A DNA stretch of 64,000 bases from Prostheceraeus crozeri (lineage: Eukaryota > Platyhelminthes > Polycladida > Euryleptidae). Location: the NCBI GenBank assembly GCA_907163375.1, contig CAJQUW010007039.1, positions 434,001 to 498,000 of the forward strand, read 5' to 3'. How positions within the stretch are numbered: position 1 is the stretch's first letter; each line of letters starts with the position of its first letter. The notes under the pieces were generated by a model. The model was not told where the DNA came from. It saw nothing but the letters and a program-made list of their open reading frames with translations, and made no database searches. Shown here one piece after another: positions 53,862 to 64,000 of this stretch. A program made the position numbers and the translations under genes.

Positions 53862-55796
53862 TTTCCACATTTACCTGTGATAAGACTGCTTTCATTAACT
53901 TTACATTCTATGATATTTCATGCATAATTCTATATTGCATTTTTCTATATCTATATTCCCATGTTATATCAAATTGTAATAATTTTGCAGCAATTTCTGA
54001 TTCTCTACGTCGTTGCTTCTCTGCGCATACCCTACTTTCTTCAACATGCCCTCCAGGCTCACAACCACCATCCTCCGATTTGAAAGATGTTTCTAGTTGG
54101 AATTTTAATAAGAATTTTTCATAATTTTAAATGGGAGCAGATCTGAATGATCGCCGCCATAAACTTCTCGGCGTATATCTTTCGAATGGGTGCGACACTA
54201 TCATGTATGCTGTACCTTTGTTGGTCTTCTATTTCCATATGAAATTCTGACACTTAGTTCGATTGTGCACCACAACACCTCACATAGATCCTTATTTATG
54301 TTTCAGTGATGCTTTTTTATATAATTGCTGTACAGACTTTCTTGGAGTATCTGAAGGCAAAGCAAGGCTTTGATAGAAATAATCATGATTGTAAACTACA
54401 TTTTATTGAACGCTATTTCATCACTTTTGTTACTGCAGGTGAGTTCAACTTATAGAAAACTGTTCTTTTACGAGTTTCATGCGCACGATGTCAAACAAGC
54501 ATCCGATAAATTACGGAAAAAAGAATGCACAATATTGATTTGGCCTGTGTCAGAAATACTTCCGCACTCAATAAGGTAATGTTATTAGTCTCCGACAGGG
54601 CCTTCATATGCATATATGAGAGTATGCAACGATGACGATCAAATTAAGAACATAAAGTCCTGAATACAGCAAGGAAGTAATTCTGATTAATCTCACTTTC
54701 AAAATTGTTGATATTTTGAAATTCGCCCATTCTTTAGTCTGATAGTTGAATTGGATCACTCTGTAAATGACCGATTAAAACAATATTGTAACCATATTCT
54801 TCAACCAGCCCTAGAGACATTTCTATGAGAGACGAATACAACAACACACAGCGTCTGATACTGCAATTAGGAATGGAAAACATTGACTGGAACAATCATT
54901 GAAATTCGATTCTTCAATTTCTGAAGTTCCAACTAATTGCTGATTTGATGGGTTTACGAAGAACATCATGTTTATGAATTTCAATTACCTTCAATTTCAA
55001 GTTTCCGCAGTCATTATTTTCCATACGCTGCTCATAAGATGCTCGCTCGAATCTGGCAGTCCGATTCCATTCGGTTCTTCAACATGAAACATAACATTCC
55101 AGTGCTGCAGCATGGACTCGCTAAGAATTGCACATGTGAACCTGCATAATGCCTGTGGAATCGTTATAGAGAAATCATGCATGACAAAAGACGAGGAGCC
55201 ATTTTGTACGTGTATTAGCCACTCGTATTGTCTTACATTGCTCTGAAGTGCTTGAAAATGACCATCTGATCGTCAGCAAACTTTCCTGTTTTATTCCATT
55301 CAGAACTTTTCCAAAGATCTTTGAAGTTATAAGGAGGATGAAGCAGCAGATGCAGCCGCTTCGAGTCATCACAACCATTGACTTTCGATCGGGATAATTA
55401 ACAGCTATCAAGAATCGTAAATTTCAAATAAAACATAGGTCTGCACGTAAGTATATTCAAAACATAGATCAGCAGCCATGAATCATACACAACAATTGTA
55501 AACATTATGTAATAAATAATGCACAATATTGAGGTTATTATTTGCCACAATGACCGAGAGCCGAAGGCGCGAGACATGGACTAATCAGAACTATACTCAC
55601 CATAGAACTCTCCATGGCGGTCAGATATAACAGCCATCGAACTCTACCAATCCGAACTGCATCGAACTCTTTATCAAACAGACCACAAACGGTACAGGAG
55701 TCCTTTGATCACCATTTAATCTAATATCATCATCAGTAGGCATTGCCAACATCTCTCAACAACAACACAAATGCTTAAACATGCATTAGCCATTCA
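53862..55796. other. No gene recognised; one repeat arm near 55550
   Basis: ATGACCGAGAGCCGAAGGCG near 55551 is an arm of the foldback family at 51.3 kb. No coding region supported. Confidence 0.4.
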
Positions 55797-55804
55797 TTCC
55801 AATA

Positions 55805-56462
55805 CAGAGCTGGAAACGTGTCACTCGCAGTGACCCGACGACCTTATGACCAGTTTTCTAAGTACCGAGAGTCCTAGTGTCTTACACCGCTACATTACAA
55901 ATCTTCATGTAACGCATATTTTAGCCTATAGAGTAACAATGATAGATAAGCTTCCAACGTTCCAAGTTGTAGCATGCCTCTAATTCACTGAAAGTTGTAA
56001 CCATAAACGTTTTTGTTCGGTTTTGAAGATGTTGGCGTAATTGTCCTAAGAAGCCTAAAGGCTAGTCATAGTATAAGCCTGTCTAGTACGCTAGTATTCT
56101 TAGAAGCTATGGTCCTAGCATCCTAAAGGACTGCCTAGAGGCTATATAGTAGCGGTAGGAACGAGTCTTCCTTTAATATAAGATAGTCAGTTCAAAGTCT
56201 TAGAGTCAGTCCGCCTAAATTAGGAAACGAATTTGAGCAACAATCACCCTTCAAAACTCACCTTACTATTTAGTAGGCCTATCGGAAACTTATCATTCAA
56301 AAAGAAAAATGCATCGAAATATCGATTAAAGCCTATATGACATATTTACCATTTTAAGCCTGTTTGAGACTGGGTCAGCCGGGTCACGTGCTTGACCCGT
56401 CACCCGGGTGACCCGGGCCAAAATCAGTGACTCGGCGATCCGGTTACCCGTTTCCAGCGCTG
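55805..56462. mobile_element. hAT-type MITE with perfect 8 bp TSD
   Basis: A 658 bp element. Ends CAG(A/C)GCTGGAAACG match at 17 of 20 bases. Target duplication TTCCAATA is perfect (55797-55804, 56463-56470). The right end is rich in ACCCGGGTGACCCGGG phrases. No coding sequence. Confidence 0.93.
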
Positions 56463-56470
56463 TTCCAATA

Positions 56471-57499
56471 TCAGAAATAATCTAATCCATCAGCAAAAGT
56501 AATGCCCTTTTTAACATCCAGTTAGCATATATTTAACCATGAAAACTTCTATCAAACACAGGACAGATGAATTTGATCAAAACATTCCAAAAATGAAGCT
56601 TATTCAAAGCTGAACAATCATACAACAGCGTATATGACCTCTTCTTTATTTTTTGTGATTGAAAAAATTCGATTACATTGATTTCATTTGATAAAGATGA
56701 ATTCGTTGATGGAAATTTTGAATCGTTGCAGGTAATTCCATCCGTCCTCGTAATCGAGCGATACAATCGGCCGTCGTTATTGTTGAAAGTCGCCTGACGT
56801 CAACTACACGTGCGTTTCCTACTAAGAGTATAACAGTTTCCTTCTGTTTGAATACTGACAAATTATACCCATGAATGAGTGTGCACTGGATAAATAAAAT
56901 CTTTAATTCTAACTCATTTGACTTGATTAAAAAAGGTTTTAACTGACAGGCGGAAGAAGCTAATCGATAGTTTCTTACATTTCACTTCGCAGTTAAACCG
57001 TATCCATTTATAACAAAGTTAATCCTCCGTAACATGTTTACCACTCCATGGACATAATCAGCAATTGATCTTTTGTTACAATTTCTCCGCGAAAACGATG
57101 TACAATGTAAACCTGATGAGTATCGACTTTCTAAATTCAATCTGATATGATCGGTCATTGTAAGCATTTTAGTTATTCTCAAACCTCAAATTGAAACATG
57201 TATTTACGAAAGACTTGATGCACGACGACATAAAAGTGAAACGGCATGAGTTTCATAGAATGTGCCATTCATATAATTGGTCGAATTATGGGGAAATAAA
57301 TTTATTGAAACTTTCTGCATTCGTATGTGTAACAATCATGAGTACATGAATAGTGAAGTGAAAACACAATTTTATACAAGTCCTGTATTCACACAATCGC
57401 TCGTGTACGACTTTCCAAAAAAGAAGAACTACATACTCGAAAACTCAGTGGTTCTATTTTGTTATAGGTTTCTTAAAGGTTCACTATCAAAATTTTCCT
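56471..57499. other. No gene recognised
   Basis: Chance frames only. Confidence 0.4.
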
Positions 57500-57680
57500 T
57501 TTTTTACAAAATGGTCGTGAAACGCAGTTTTGGTAAAGCTGCTCCAGGGAAGGCCTCTAAATAAAATGTAAATGGACAGAAACGTTCTCAACGACATCTA
57601 AAACTGATGTTTCTGTTAAAATTATAGCCGGAAACACAATAGCCTCTGTCCACACATTGGTCCACATACATTAGTAACCA
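57500..57680. repeat. Interspersed repeat family, copy C (partial)
   Basis: AAATGGTCGTGAAACGCAGT through CTCCAGGGAAGGCC matches the left end of copies A and B (13.8 and 14.8 kb). The right end was not found. Confidence 0.5.
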
Positions 57681-58189
57681 CATTAGTTCACACACTCCCG
57701 AACTGTGTATAGTTGAATAATCACTGGTTATAGCCTGTGAGGTCGTCGACACAACACACATCAAATTATGGAATTTCACAATCTTGCATTAATCAGCGAA
57801 TTTTGATGGAAAAGCTGCGCTCTTAGAGCATGCGACAAATGCGTCGCTCGGAGCGTCTGATAATTGAGAGTGGAAGCAGTGTAGACTGTTTCTACGATGT
57901 GTAAATTAATCAGGGGAAGCTCAAACAAAAAATAAAACTGATGAGAGATAATGCTTATTTGTTTAATTAATGTTGGTAATTATTTTTGGATATGCACCGA
58001 AAGTATCGCAGGCACGGAGAAGACGCTGCTACTTTCAAACATACACATTTTCCTGAATTTCATGGTAAGCATGAAATTTATGATAAAATACTTCAAGCAG
58101 AAAATATATTTTACAATAAACCAACGGCTGTGTGATAAACTGACTTAATCGTCCCGATTGACTACAATTGGGTACCGTATGCTATCCAT

Positions 58190-58257
58190 AGGCTACTGCA
58201 CAGTTGTTAGAGCATGTTCAGATAACCTGAATGGTTGTGGGTTCAAGTCGCGCTTGT
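58190..58257 (+). ncRNA. tRNA-like relic or tRNA-derived SINE head
   Basis: CAGTTGTTAGAGCATGTTCA resembles a tRNA A box and D arm, and GGGTTCAAGTCGC a B box, spaced as in a tRNA gene. The anticodon-arm region (TTCAGATAACCTGAA) does not fold into a normal 7-nt loop, and the acceptor stem does not pair. More likely a SINE head or pseudogene than a working tRNA. Confidence 0.4.
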
Positions 58258-58479
58258 TAAACATCAATTCGATGGAATGTGTATTATTCTGTCTCACTCA
58301 CATTGTGAATTGAAAAACCAATTTTTGTAAAAGATTCCTATTTAAAATTGCAGTAGGAATGACAATCAGCAGTGCAGTCATATATTGTTCAATGTGATAA
58401 GCACCTACGGGCTAATAATGTAATAATGTAATATAATTTATAAGCACGTGCATACATAAGTTAATAAACCTTTACCATT

Positions 58480-59570
58480 TCCTTTTGGGCTAAAGTAACT
58501 TCAATTTGGTCTTAATAAGCTCTAATCGTCAAAATAACTTCATTTTTTCGCTTGCATCAGTAACGTCAATTTGGTCATTAATAAGTGTCATCAATTTAGT
58601 CAAAGTAAGCAGCTGGGTTGTTTTGCCTGTGGAATTCGTAATCAATTTAGTCAAAGTGACTTCTAATTGATCATTACTCATAATCTCAGCGATTCAGTGC
58701 GATGCATTTATAAGAGATATTCTGCAAGTAAGGCCAACATAATAGCCTTGCATCCGAAAGAATGTCCAGTAGAGGCATTTATCGAACAGTTTCAAACGTT
58801 GATAGGGAACGTTTGATCAATACCTTTACCGAAAGTCGAGATTATCAAGTGTTAGCAACAAGCTTGAACATCTCTCGTCAAACCGCACGAAACATTGTGG
58901 TTAATTCTATGATGTATGGGAGAGTAGAACGGCTGCAGCGAGGTGAAGCACAGCATCATACGTTTGACAACGAAATGATAGCTTACTTACTATAAAAATA
59001 GAAGAAAAACCAACCATAACGCTCAAAGAAGTGACGGAGAAAATGTAGACCCAACAAAACAGCTTTAAGCCATCAGTAAGAAACTTGATGGTATGTTTTA
59101 CTTGCTAAAGGATGTGCGAGCAGCTCCAGTTCAGTGTAATACGCCACAAGTCAAGGAACAGAGAAGAAATTTTGCCAACTGGATAAATGGGAGAATGTCT
59201 ACACCTTCACAAAGTGTTTGTTGATGAGGTTGGGTGCAACAGACTTCAAGAACCAAGAGGAGGTCCACATCCGGTGAACGTGCTCTCCGTGTCGTGGAAG
59301 GTCACAGAGGACAAAATGTAATAATGTTTGGCGATCAGTCCACTAGTTGGTGTAGTCCATTATTCGATCTTTGCTGGTGGAATGACGCAAGATAAATTTA
59401 GTACATTTTTGGCAGAATTTAGTGAGCTAATGGTAATCATCGATGGAAATTACGTTGTGTGGGTCCAATCAAAAAAAAGAGGAGATCAATGCGCTTCTAA
59501 TGGCACCTCTGTCGACTTCGTACGATCCCTAGAACGCCCGCAAATTGCATTTGAAGAAACTTTTTTCTAA
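58480..59570 (+). mobile_element. Decayed Tc1/maT-like transposon (ends not fixed)
   Basis: ATCAATTTAGTCAAAGTAA-like phrases are repeated four times upstream (about 58487-58665), consistent with subterminal repeats. They are followed by a broken transposase. The right end was not found. Confidence 0.55.
58762..59570 (+). pseudogene. Tc1/maT-like transposase relic
   Basis: 58762-58995 encodes a start with RERLINTFTESRDYQVLATS, LNISRQTARNIV and GRVERLQRGE, the helix-turn-helix and GRPR-like linker of this group. Then, in other frames, ITLKEVTEKM, VFVDEVGCNRL (first catalytic Asp), GQNVIMFG, and at 59328 AISPLVGVVHYSIFAGGMTQ then FSTFLAEFSELM. At least three frameshifts or stops separate the blocks, and the later Asp blocks are lost. 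Confidence 0.75.
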
Positions 59571-60248
59571 AAAACTTTAATTTTGATAATAATTTGAGCA
59601 TGAAAGGGCCAATATAGATCGTGTTCGAAATTTCAGTTAATTCTATTAAGATGGGAACGAGTTTCAAGAGGTTCAACTTTCGTGCCCAATCCGACCACTG
59701 AATTAGCTCCATTTCTATCGAACCGTAACAAAGTATCCATTTGATTATCTATACTGGTCGAGATTCCGGATTTTTTCGCCATTTTCTACTTTTTATGCTA
59801 TTTTTGCCACTACCTCGTATGTCTTGCCTTTTATATTCTTTGCCGGGTGAGACCCCTGAAATGCTAAAATATGAGCATTTACATCAACATATAAAGTTTA
59901 CGTAATGCCAAAAGCAATATGTCGGCCTACTGCATCATCACTCCTGGATCAATTTGCTGAAAAGGGCCTACAGATTTCATAACACATACTAAGTACAGGC
60001 AAAAAGTGTTCATGCATTCGGGTGCTTCATGCAGTTGCAGTTCAGTAATCTAGTATAACTTGACCCATCCTGAACGCATTAAGTAGGCCAGATGCATAAT
60101 TTTCACCTTTTTTATTTGCTAGGCCTACTCCCTGTAGTCGGAGTCCTATCAAATTGACAGGACTCCACACCCCTGTTGCATACTTATGGTAGATACCACA
60201 CTATCATTAACGCCAATAAAACGAGGTAATCATAAACCTTACCTGCAC
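59571..60248. other. No gene; hAT terminal fragment at 60130-60175
   Basis: CCTGTAGTCGGAGTCCTATC with an inverse GACAGGACTCC and CCCTG is a collapsed end of the hAT family at 29.6-32.3 kb. Confidence 0.55.
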
Positions 60249-60254
60249 TTTATT
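60249..60254 (-). terminator. Candidate poly(A) signal of the MADF-BESS gene
   Basis: AATAAA on the minus strand, 70 bases past the stop codon of the exon at 60324-60892. Confidence 0.6.
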
Positions 60255-60323
60255 ATACAAAATGTTGAAAAGATTGATTCCGTAACAATATAAGATATGG
60301 CATGATCTACCGAGAGAATGGCA

Positions 60324-60892
60324 TCACAATGAATTCGTATCAATTACAGCTTCAGATTTCACATGTTGCTGTATAATCTGCTGCTGCCACTTTTGAATAA
60401 CGAACATGATTTCAGTTTTGGCGTTAATTTTGAACTCAGTTGGAATTCTTTTAAAATCCGGAACTAGAGAGAGAAAGAATAGTTTATCTGGGTCCTGTAG
60501 ATCAGTTCCTGATGGTGCTCGCGTTTGAATTTTCATCTTCTTATTCATCTTCTCATAGATTTCGATGCTTTCCATTTCTGGTCTCTTCCTTCGGTTGTCT
60601 ATTTTATGGTCTACCAGCGTTGAAACCTGTCCGTTTGATATTTGTTCTCCTCGAGAAGATTCAATTTCTTGCATTGCCTGCATCTCTTCTGTTTCTTGGC
60701 TCTCTTCCAGGTTATCGAAAGACAACAGAGCACCCCTCGTCAGAGTAGGTGTAAGGAATGATAATGTGTCGAAGTACATGTATTTTCTACGATGTGCACG
60801 GTCTGGACCAAACTTGCTCTCCCGCATTTGCAATCTTGTCTCTTTAACGAACGCATCGCGAAGATTCTTCCACTTTCGCTGCAGATTTCGTA
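60324..60892 (-). CDS. MADF-BESS domain protein, last exon
   Basis: The exon starts after CTTTCTTTTTCAG (acceptor, minus strand, 60893). Its first residues RNLQRKWKNLRDAFVKETRL... then RRKYMYFDTLSFL are the second half of a MADF domain (x-x-RW-x-x-LR-x-x-Y ... Y-x-x-LSFL). Near the end, DPDKLFFLSLVPDFKRIPT is a BESS motif. Between them is a Glu/Gln/Ser-rich linker of about 85 residues. MADF-BESS proteins are DNA-binding transcriptional co-regulators that interact through BESS; many animals have expanded sets, some from transposons. The first half of MADF must come from an upstream exon; I did not find it in 60895-64000, so the intron is long or the exon lies beyond the window. Splice phase: two bases precede the first whole codon. 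Confidence 0.88.
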
Positions 60893-63800
60893 CTGAAAAA
60901 GAAAGGAAATGAATGACGATGCATGTACATGAATTTCTGAGGATGTCTAAAACTCAAACTTCTTTAATTGTTCACAGAAGCTCTTGCCCTGCTCTCATAA
61001 TTGCTGTGTATTTGCAATGCCAAATCTAGGACTTTCTATATCAAAGAAAATGAAGAAATATATGCATTTGCTATCGTGCTGATCAATCCGTGATTTAAAA
61101 TAGAATTTTATGATGGACTATATAGCAATTTCAAGTACATTTGAACATTAAAGCCTTCATTATTTGAAACCACAAGCCTTCAAGCTTGTCGATAGTAGGC
61201 TGGTTCTACCATCATTGTCACAGTGGGTTTCGAAAATCCTCCCCAACTATATATTCCTCAGTTTTAAAATTAGGCGTAGGTAGCATAGAACGAGCATCAG
61301 AGGCCATGTACCATGACAGTTGATAGCTAGCAGCAATGGACATCCATAGTTAGCAGCCGTTCATGCATTTGTGGAAATCACTACTACAATGAATGAAGAT
61401 AGTTGTTCATGAAATATTCGGTCAATTATCCATGATTGCAGAGAGACGGCTCTCCTGATTAAAGCCTACTTTCATGCAAGTAAGTTTGAACCATTCTCAG
61501 ACGTCTTGCAGGTAGAAAGTGTCTCCGGCTGCTGAGCATTACATATAATGCTTGAATTGCTCAAGTCAAACGGTATCTTTCTAAATTTGGTCAAATGTTG
61601 TGTATGATATACGATAAAATCTGAATTTCACATCTAAAAGTTTTGTTCCAAATTGAAATGAAGAATATGTAAAAACAAAATACCTGTCTCGCTGTTTGCG
61701 CATTGAAAGTCATCACTGAGCTTTAGCACAGGTCAGATATCTTGATTTTCTTTCTTAATTAGCAGTTTCCTAAAAATTAATTGGGGAAATAACTGCGCGT
61801 CTTGGGGGATTTGAACTAACATCTGGCAATCTACACCATATCGTTCTACGCGATACGAAAGCAAGCACTCTCAAATGAAGAATTTGCTTCAGACAAACTG
61901 AACAGATAAAGGGGTAAAAGAGCGCATTAAGTTCTCAAGATTTAATCAAGGCGGTTCAGAACAGTACTTCAATGAAATGCCGACAACAGCAGTAATTGCC
62001 ATGTCAATAACTATGTCCGCCTTGTAGCGCAGATAACTTGATAAAATGTCATATGAAAACTTGGGCTACTGATTACAGATAAAAGTACCATGCAATAAAC
62101 GTAAAATTCTCAACAGATTAAAACTGCAAAATCGTTGTGGCATGTTTAGTTATAAATTGTCAGCCGATGTCATAGGTTCTCTTTTGATGTGCTGTATTTA
62201 AAACTGGAGAGACAATCCTCGCAGGTCCGAAGCATGAGAAGGACATTGCCTCTAAAACGGTATAACTAGATGTTTACCGGGACAATCCTGGTTTCGGTTT
62301 ATCTGTTCCGGCGTCCCGAAAGTCTCTGGAGGGATACATGTCCCGGATTTGCAGTATGCTACAGTTCAGTTTCTATTTATATTGCGGTATGTGTCGTTAA
62401 AAATAAGGGATTATTGCATGTGCAAAGATACAGTTCTAGCCACACTGTATATTACTTACAATTTGGCTGATGTCCGCATACAAATGGCGGGACCTGTATC
62501 TTCGCAAAGACAATGCTATAGTCGGAGAAATGCAATCAAATATGGCAAGGGTTTAAGAACTAGGAAACAAACTTGTGCATCTTAAATGTACAGGACCGCG
62601 CTTGGTTGGGTTTGAGCGTCCAGGATTAAGCGGTCGAAACGCGATCGTCCTGACCAAGTTCCTGTTGATGACTTCTTTGAAAATAGTCAAATAATTTGTA
62701 TGCATATTTTGTAGAATTTTTTTCACGTTTTAGCTTAGGGAACTAATATTAATTCTCTTGCACTCCTGGTAGATTATAGATAGCATAATCCCGCTGTGTT
62801 AGCTAGATCTGGTATTTTGATTGGAAACAGACCTGTCTTCTTATCATCTGAATGGGCAGACTGTTAAATAGAATCTTTTCAATATATAAGTAATTTTGAA
62901 CAGAACGACTTACTCGCCAATTCATTACACATGAGGAGAGGAGAACCGTAGTTTGTCCTTCTAGTAAGTATTTTCAAATTTTTAGACATTTTAGGATATA
63001 AAAATTTTCTTCTAAATCATAATTTGCACCTAGTCGTAAGCTTGTTTTTTTTTAATTTTTAATTTTGTTACCTTGACGCACTTTGCTACGTTGAATTGGG
63101 GATAGAGATAAAACACAACATCGGATTCTCGGAGTTGGGGGAAAATGCATCCAAAAAACCAATTGTGATATAGCTCTGGGAATAGCATTATAATAACCAA
63201 ATAATAATATAGTATGGAATTGATCATTGCACAACAAGCTAATTGAAAAACTGCGTAAATGTAACAAAGAGGTAAATAACTAACACTACGTGTAGAACAC
63301 AGATTTGAAAATACACTAGGAGATACTGAAAATAGCAAAAGCATTCAGTGACAAGTCGCAAAGATACTGAAAACAAAGATTCCATGATTGCCACTAAAAT
63401 CGGTTTGACGCTGTTGCTCGTGGAAGAGCGTAACACAGTGTATTCTAAAATTCGTTGCTTGTGTTCACAGCAATCTTTATTTGTACAGCAATATGTTGTT
63501 AACCTATGCTCCTGCAGAAAACATCCATAGACTTTTTCTTCTACTTTGTAAGGTGTCCCGCCTACGGTTGAAAGAGATCTAGCCCCCTTACTCCAAAAGT
63601 AGCAATACATTTGATTGCAATCTTGATTTTAGTTCAATAGAAGTAATTTATTCGGAAAGGAATCCTGAATACAATGCAGTTTTACCGCAAACAGAGTGCG
63701 GCAAAATGATCTCACATACATGTACAATTGCACATGTATTTGTAGCGAAATCGTGAAGACAAAAATGACGGAAGGTGTTTTATTGCAGAAATGTACGTTA

Positions 63801-64000
63801 CCGACTTGCTTCGTTTCATCATGAAGCTCGCCACAACGCTACTCGGGAAAATAGATCGGTAACTCTCAGCAACTGTAGTTTATAAGCACTGAAACATTAA
63901 CCATGATCCTTCACCTACTCGAAACACGATACTATTATAGGATGCCAATTTTGGTGCTTTTGCTTTACGCCTCTCTCATACTGTCCGGAATGATTGTCAA
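60893..64000. other. Probable intron of the MADF-BESS gene; no other gene
   Basis: If the acceptor at 60893 is right, this is intronic up to an exon not seen here. A B-box-like GTTCAAATCCCCC occurs on the minus strand near 61806 without a convincing tRNA fold. A donor-like CAG|GTATTT (minus) near 61681 ends a tiny ATG frame (MTFNAQTARQ) preceded by an acceptor-like CTCAG; it does not encode MADF sequence. Nothing else supported. Confidence 0.4.

Noticed and set aside
61785-61870. tRNA-like sequence on the minus strand with a B-box-like GTTCAAATCCCCC
   Set aside because: A box is poor and neither the acceptor nor the anticodon arm pairs.
63030-63610. Minus-strand frames of 104 and 123 codons
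   Set aside because: Hydrophobic, Cys/Tyr-rich chance-like translations without family match or splice context.
1-64000. CRISPR arrays, operons, rRNA genes
   Set aside because: None seen. The window is eukaryotic, and the repeats present are transposon ends and tandem duplications, not regularly spaced short repeats with unique spacers.

Overview
The window is nuclear DNA of an animal, most likely an invertebrate bilaterian. It is AT-rich, very sparse in genes, and carries splice-type signals, a TIA-1/TIAR RNA-binding protein gene, a FAM78-type gene and the last exon of a MADF-BESS gene. Nothing in it fixes the phylum. Most of the recognisable content is transposons and their remains.

Region by region. 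1-4.0 kb: an old Ty1/copia retrotransposon on the minus strand, interrupted by a young-looking, intact mariner (568-2365) with ~170 bp inverted repeats. 4.7-5.4 kb: fragments of a spliced, transposase-like invertebrate gene. 6.13-8.52 kb: a 2.4 kb tract with only two G residues on the plus strand, abruptly bounded and with a hairpin at each end; this is the strangest object in the window. 10.7-18.7 kb: a decayed Tc1/mariner element, a hAT-type MITE with a perfect 8 bp target duplication, a small repeat family with a nested insertion, and a decayed hAT transposon. 19.7-21.1 kb: the TIA-1/TIAR gene with its whole coding region in one exon. 22.8-27.4 kb: a motif-rich repeat interrupted by a pogo/Tigger relic and a hAT-type MITE. 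29.6-32.3 kb: a non-autonomous hAT with two further elements nested in it. 33-41 kb: almost featureless apart from diverged tandem duplications. 42.1-43.0 kb: the FAM78-like gene, minus strand. 44.3-51.4 kb: mariner relics, a ~1 kb tandem duplication and a LINE copy with an inverted 5' part. 52.0-53.9 kb: a second long-TIR mariner, nearly intact. 55.8-60.2 kb: a MITE, a third copy of the small repeat family, a tRNA-like relic and a maT/Tc1-like relic. 60.3-60.9 kb: terminal exon of a MADF-BESS gene; its upstream exon was not found before the right edge.

The host genes do not form a visible functional cluster. TIA-1/TIAR (mRNA binding, splicing and stress granules), FAM78 (function unknown) and MADF-BESS (DNA-binding co-regulator) are separate units with TE-rich intergenic DNA between them. 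Element boundaries below rest on inverted ends and target-site duplications read directly from the sequence; family names rest on recognised protein motifs.
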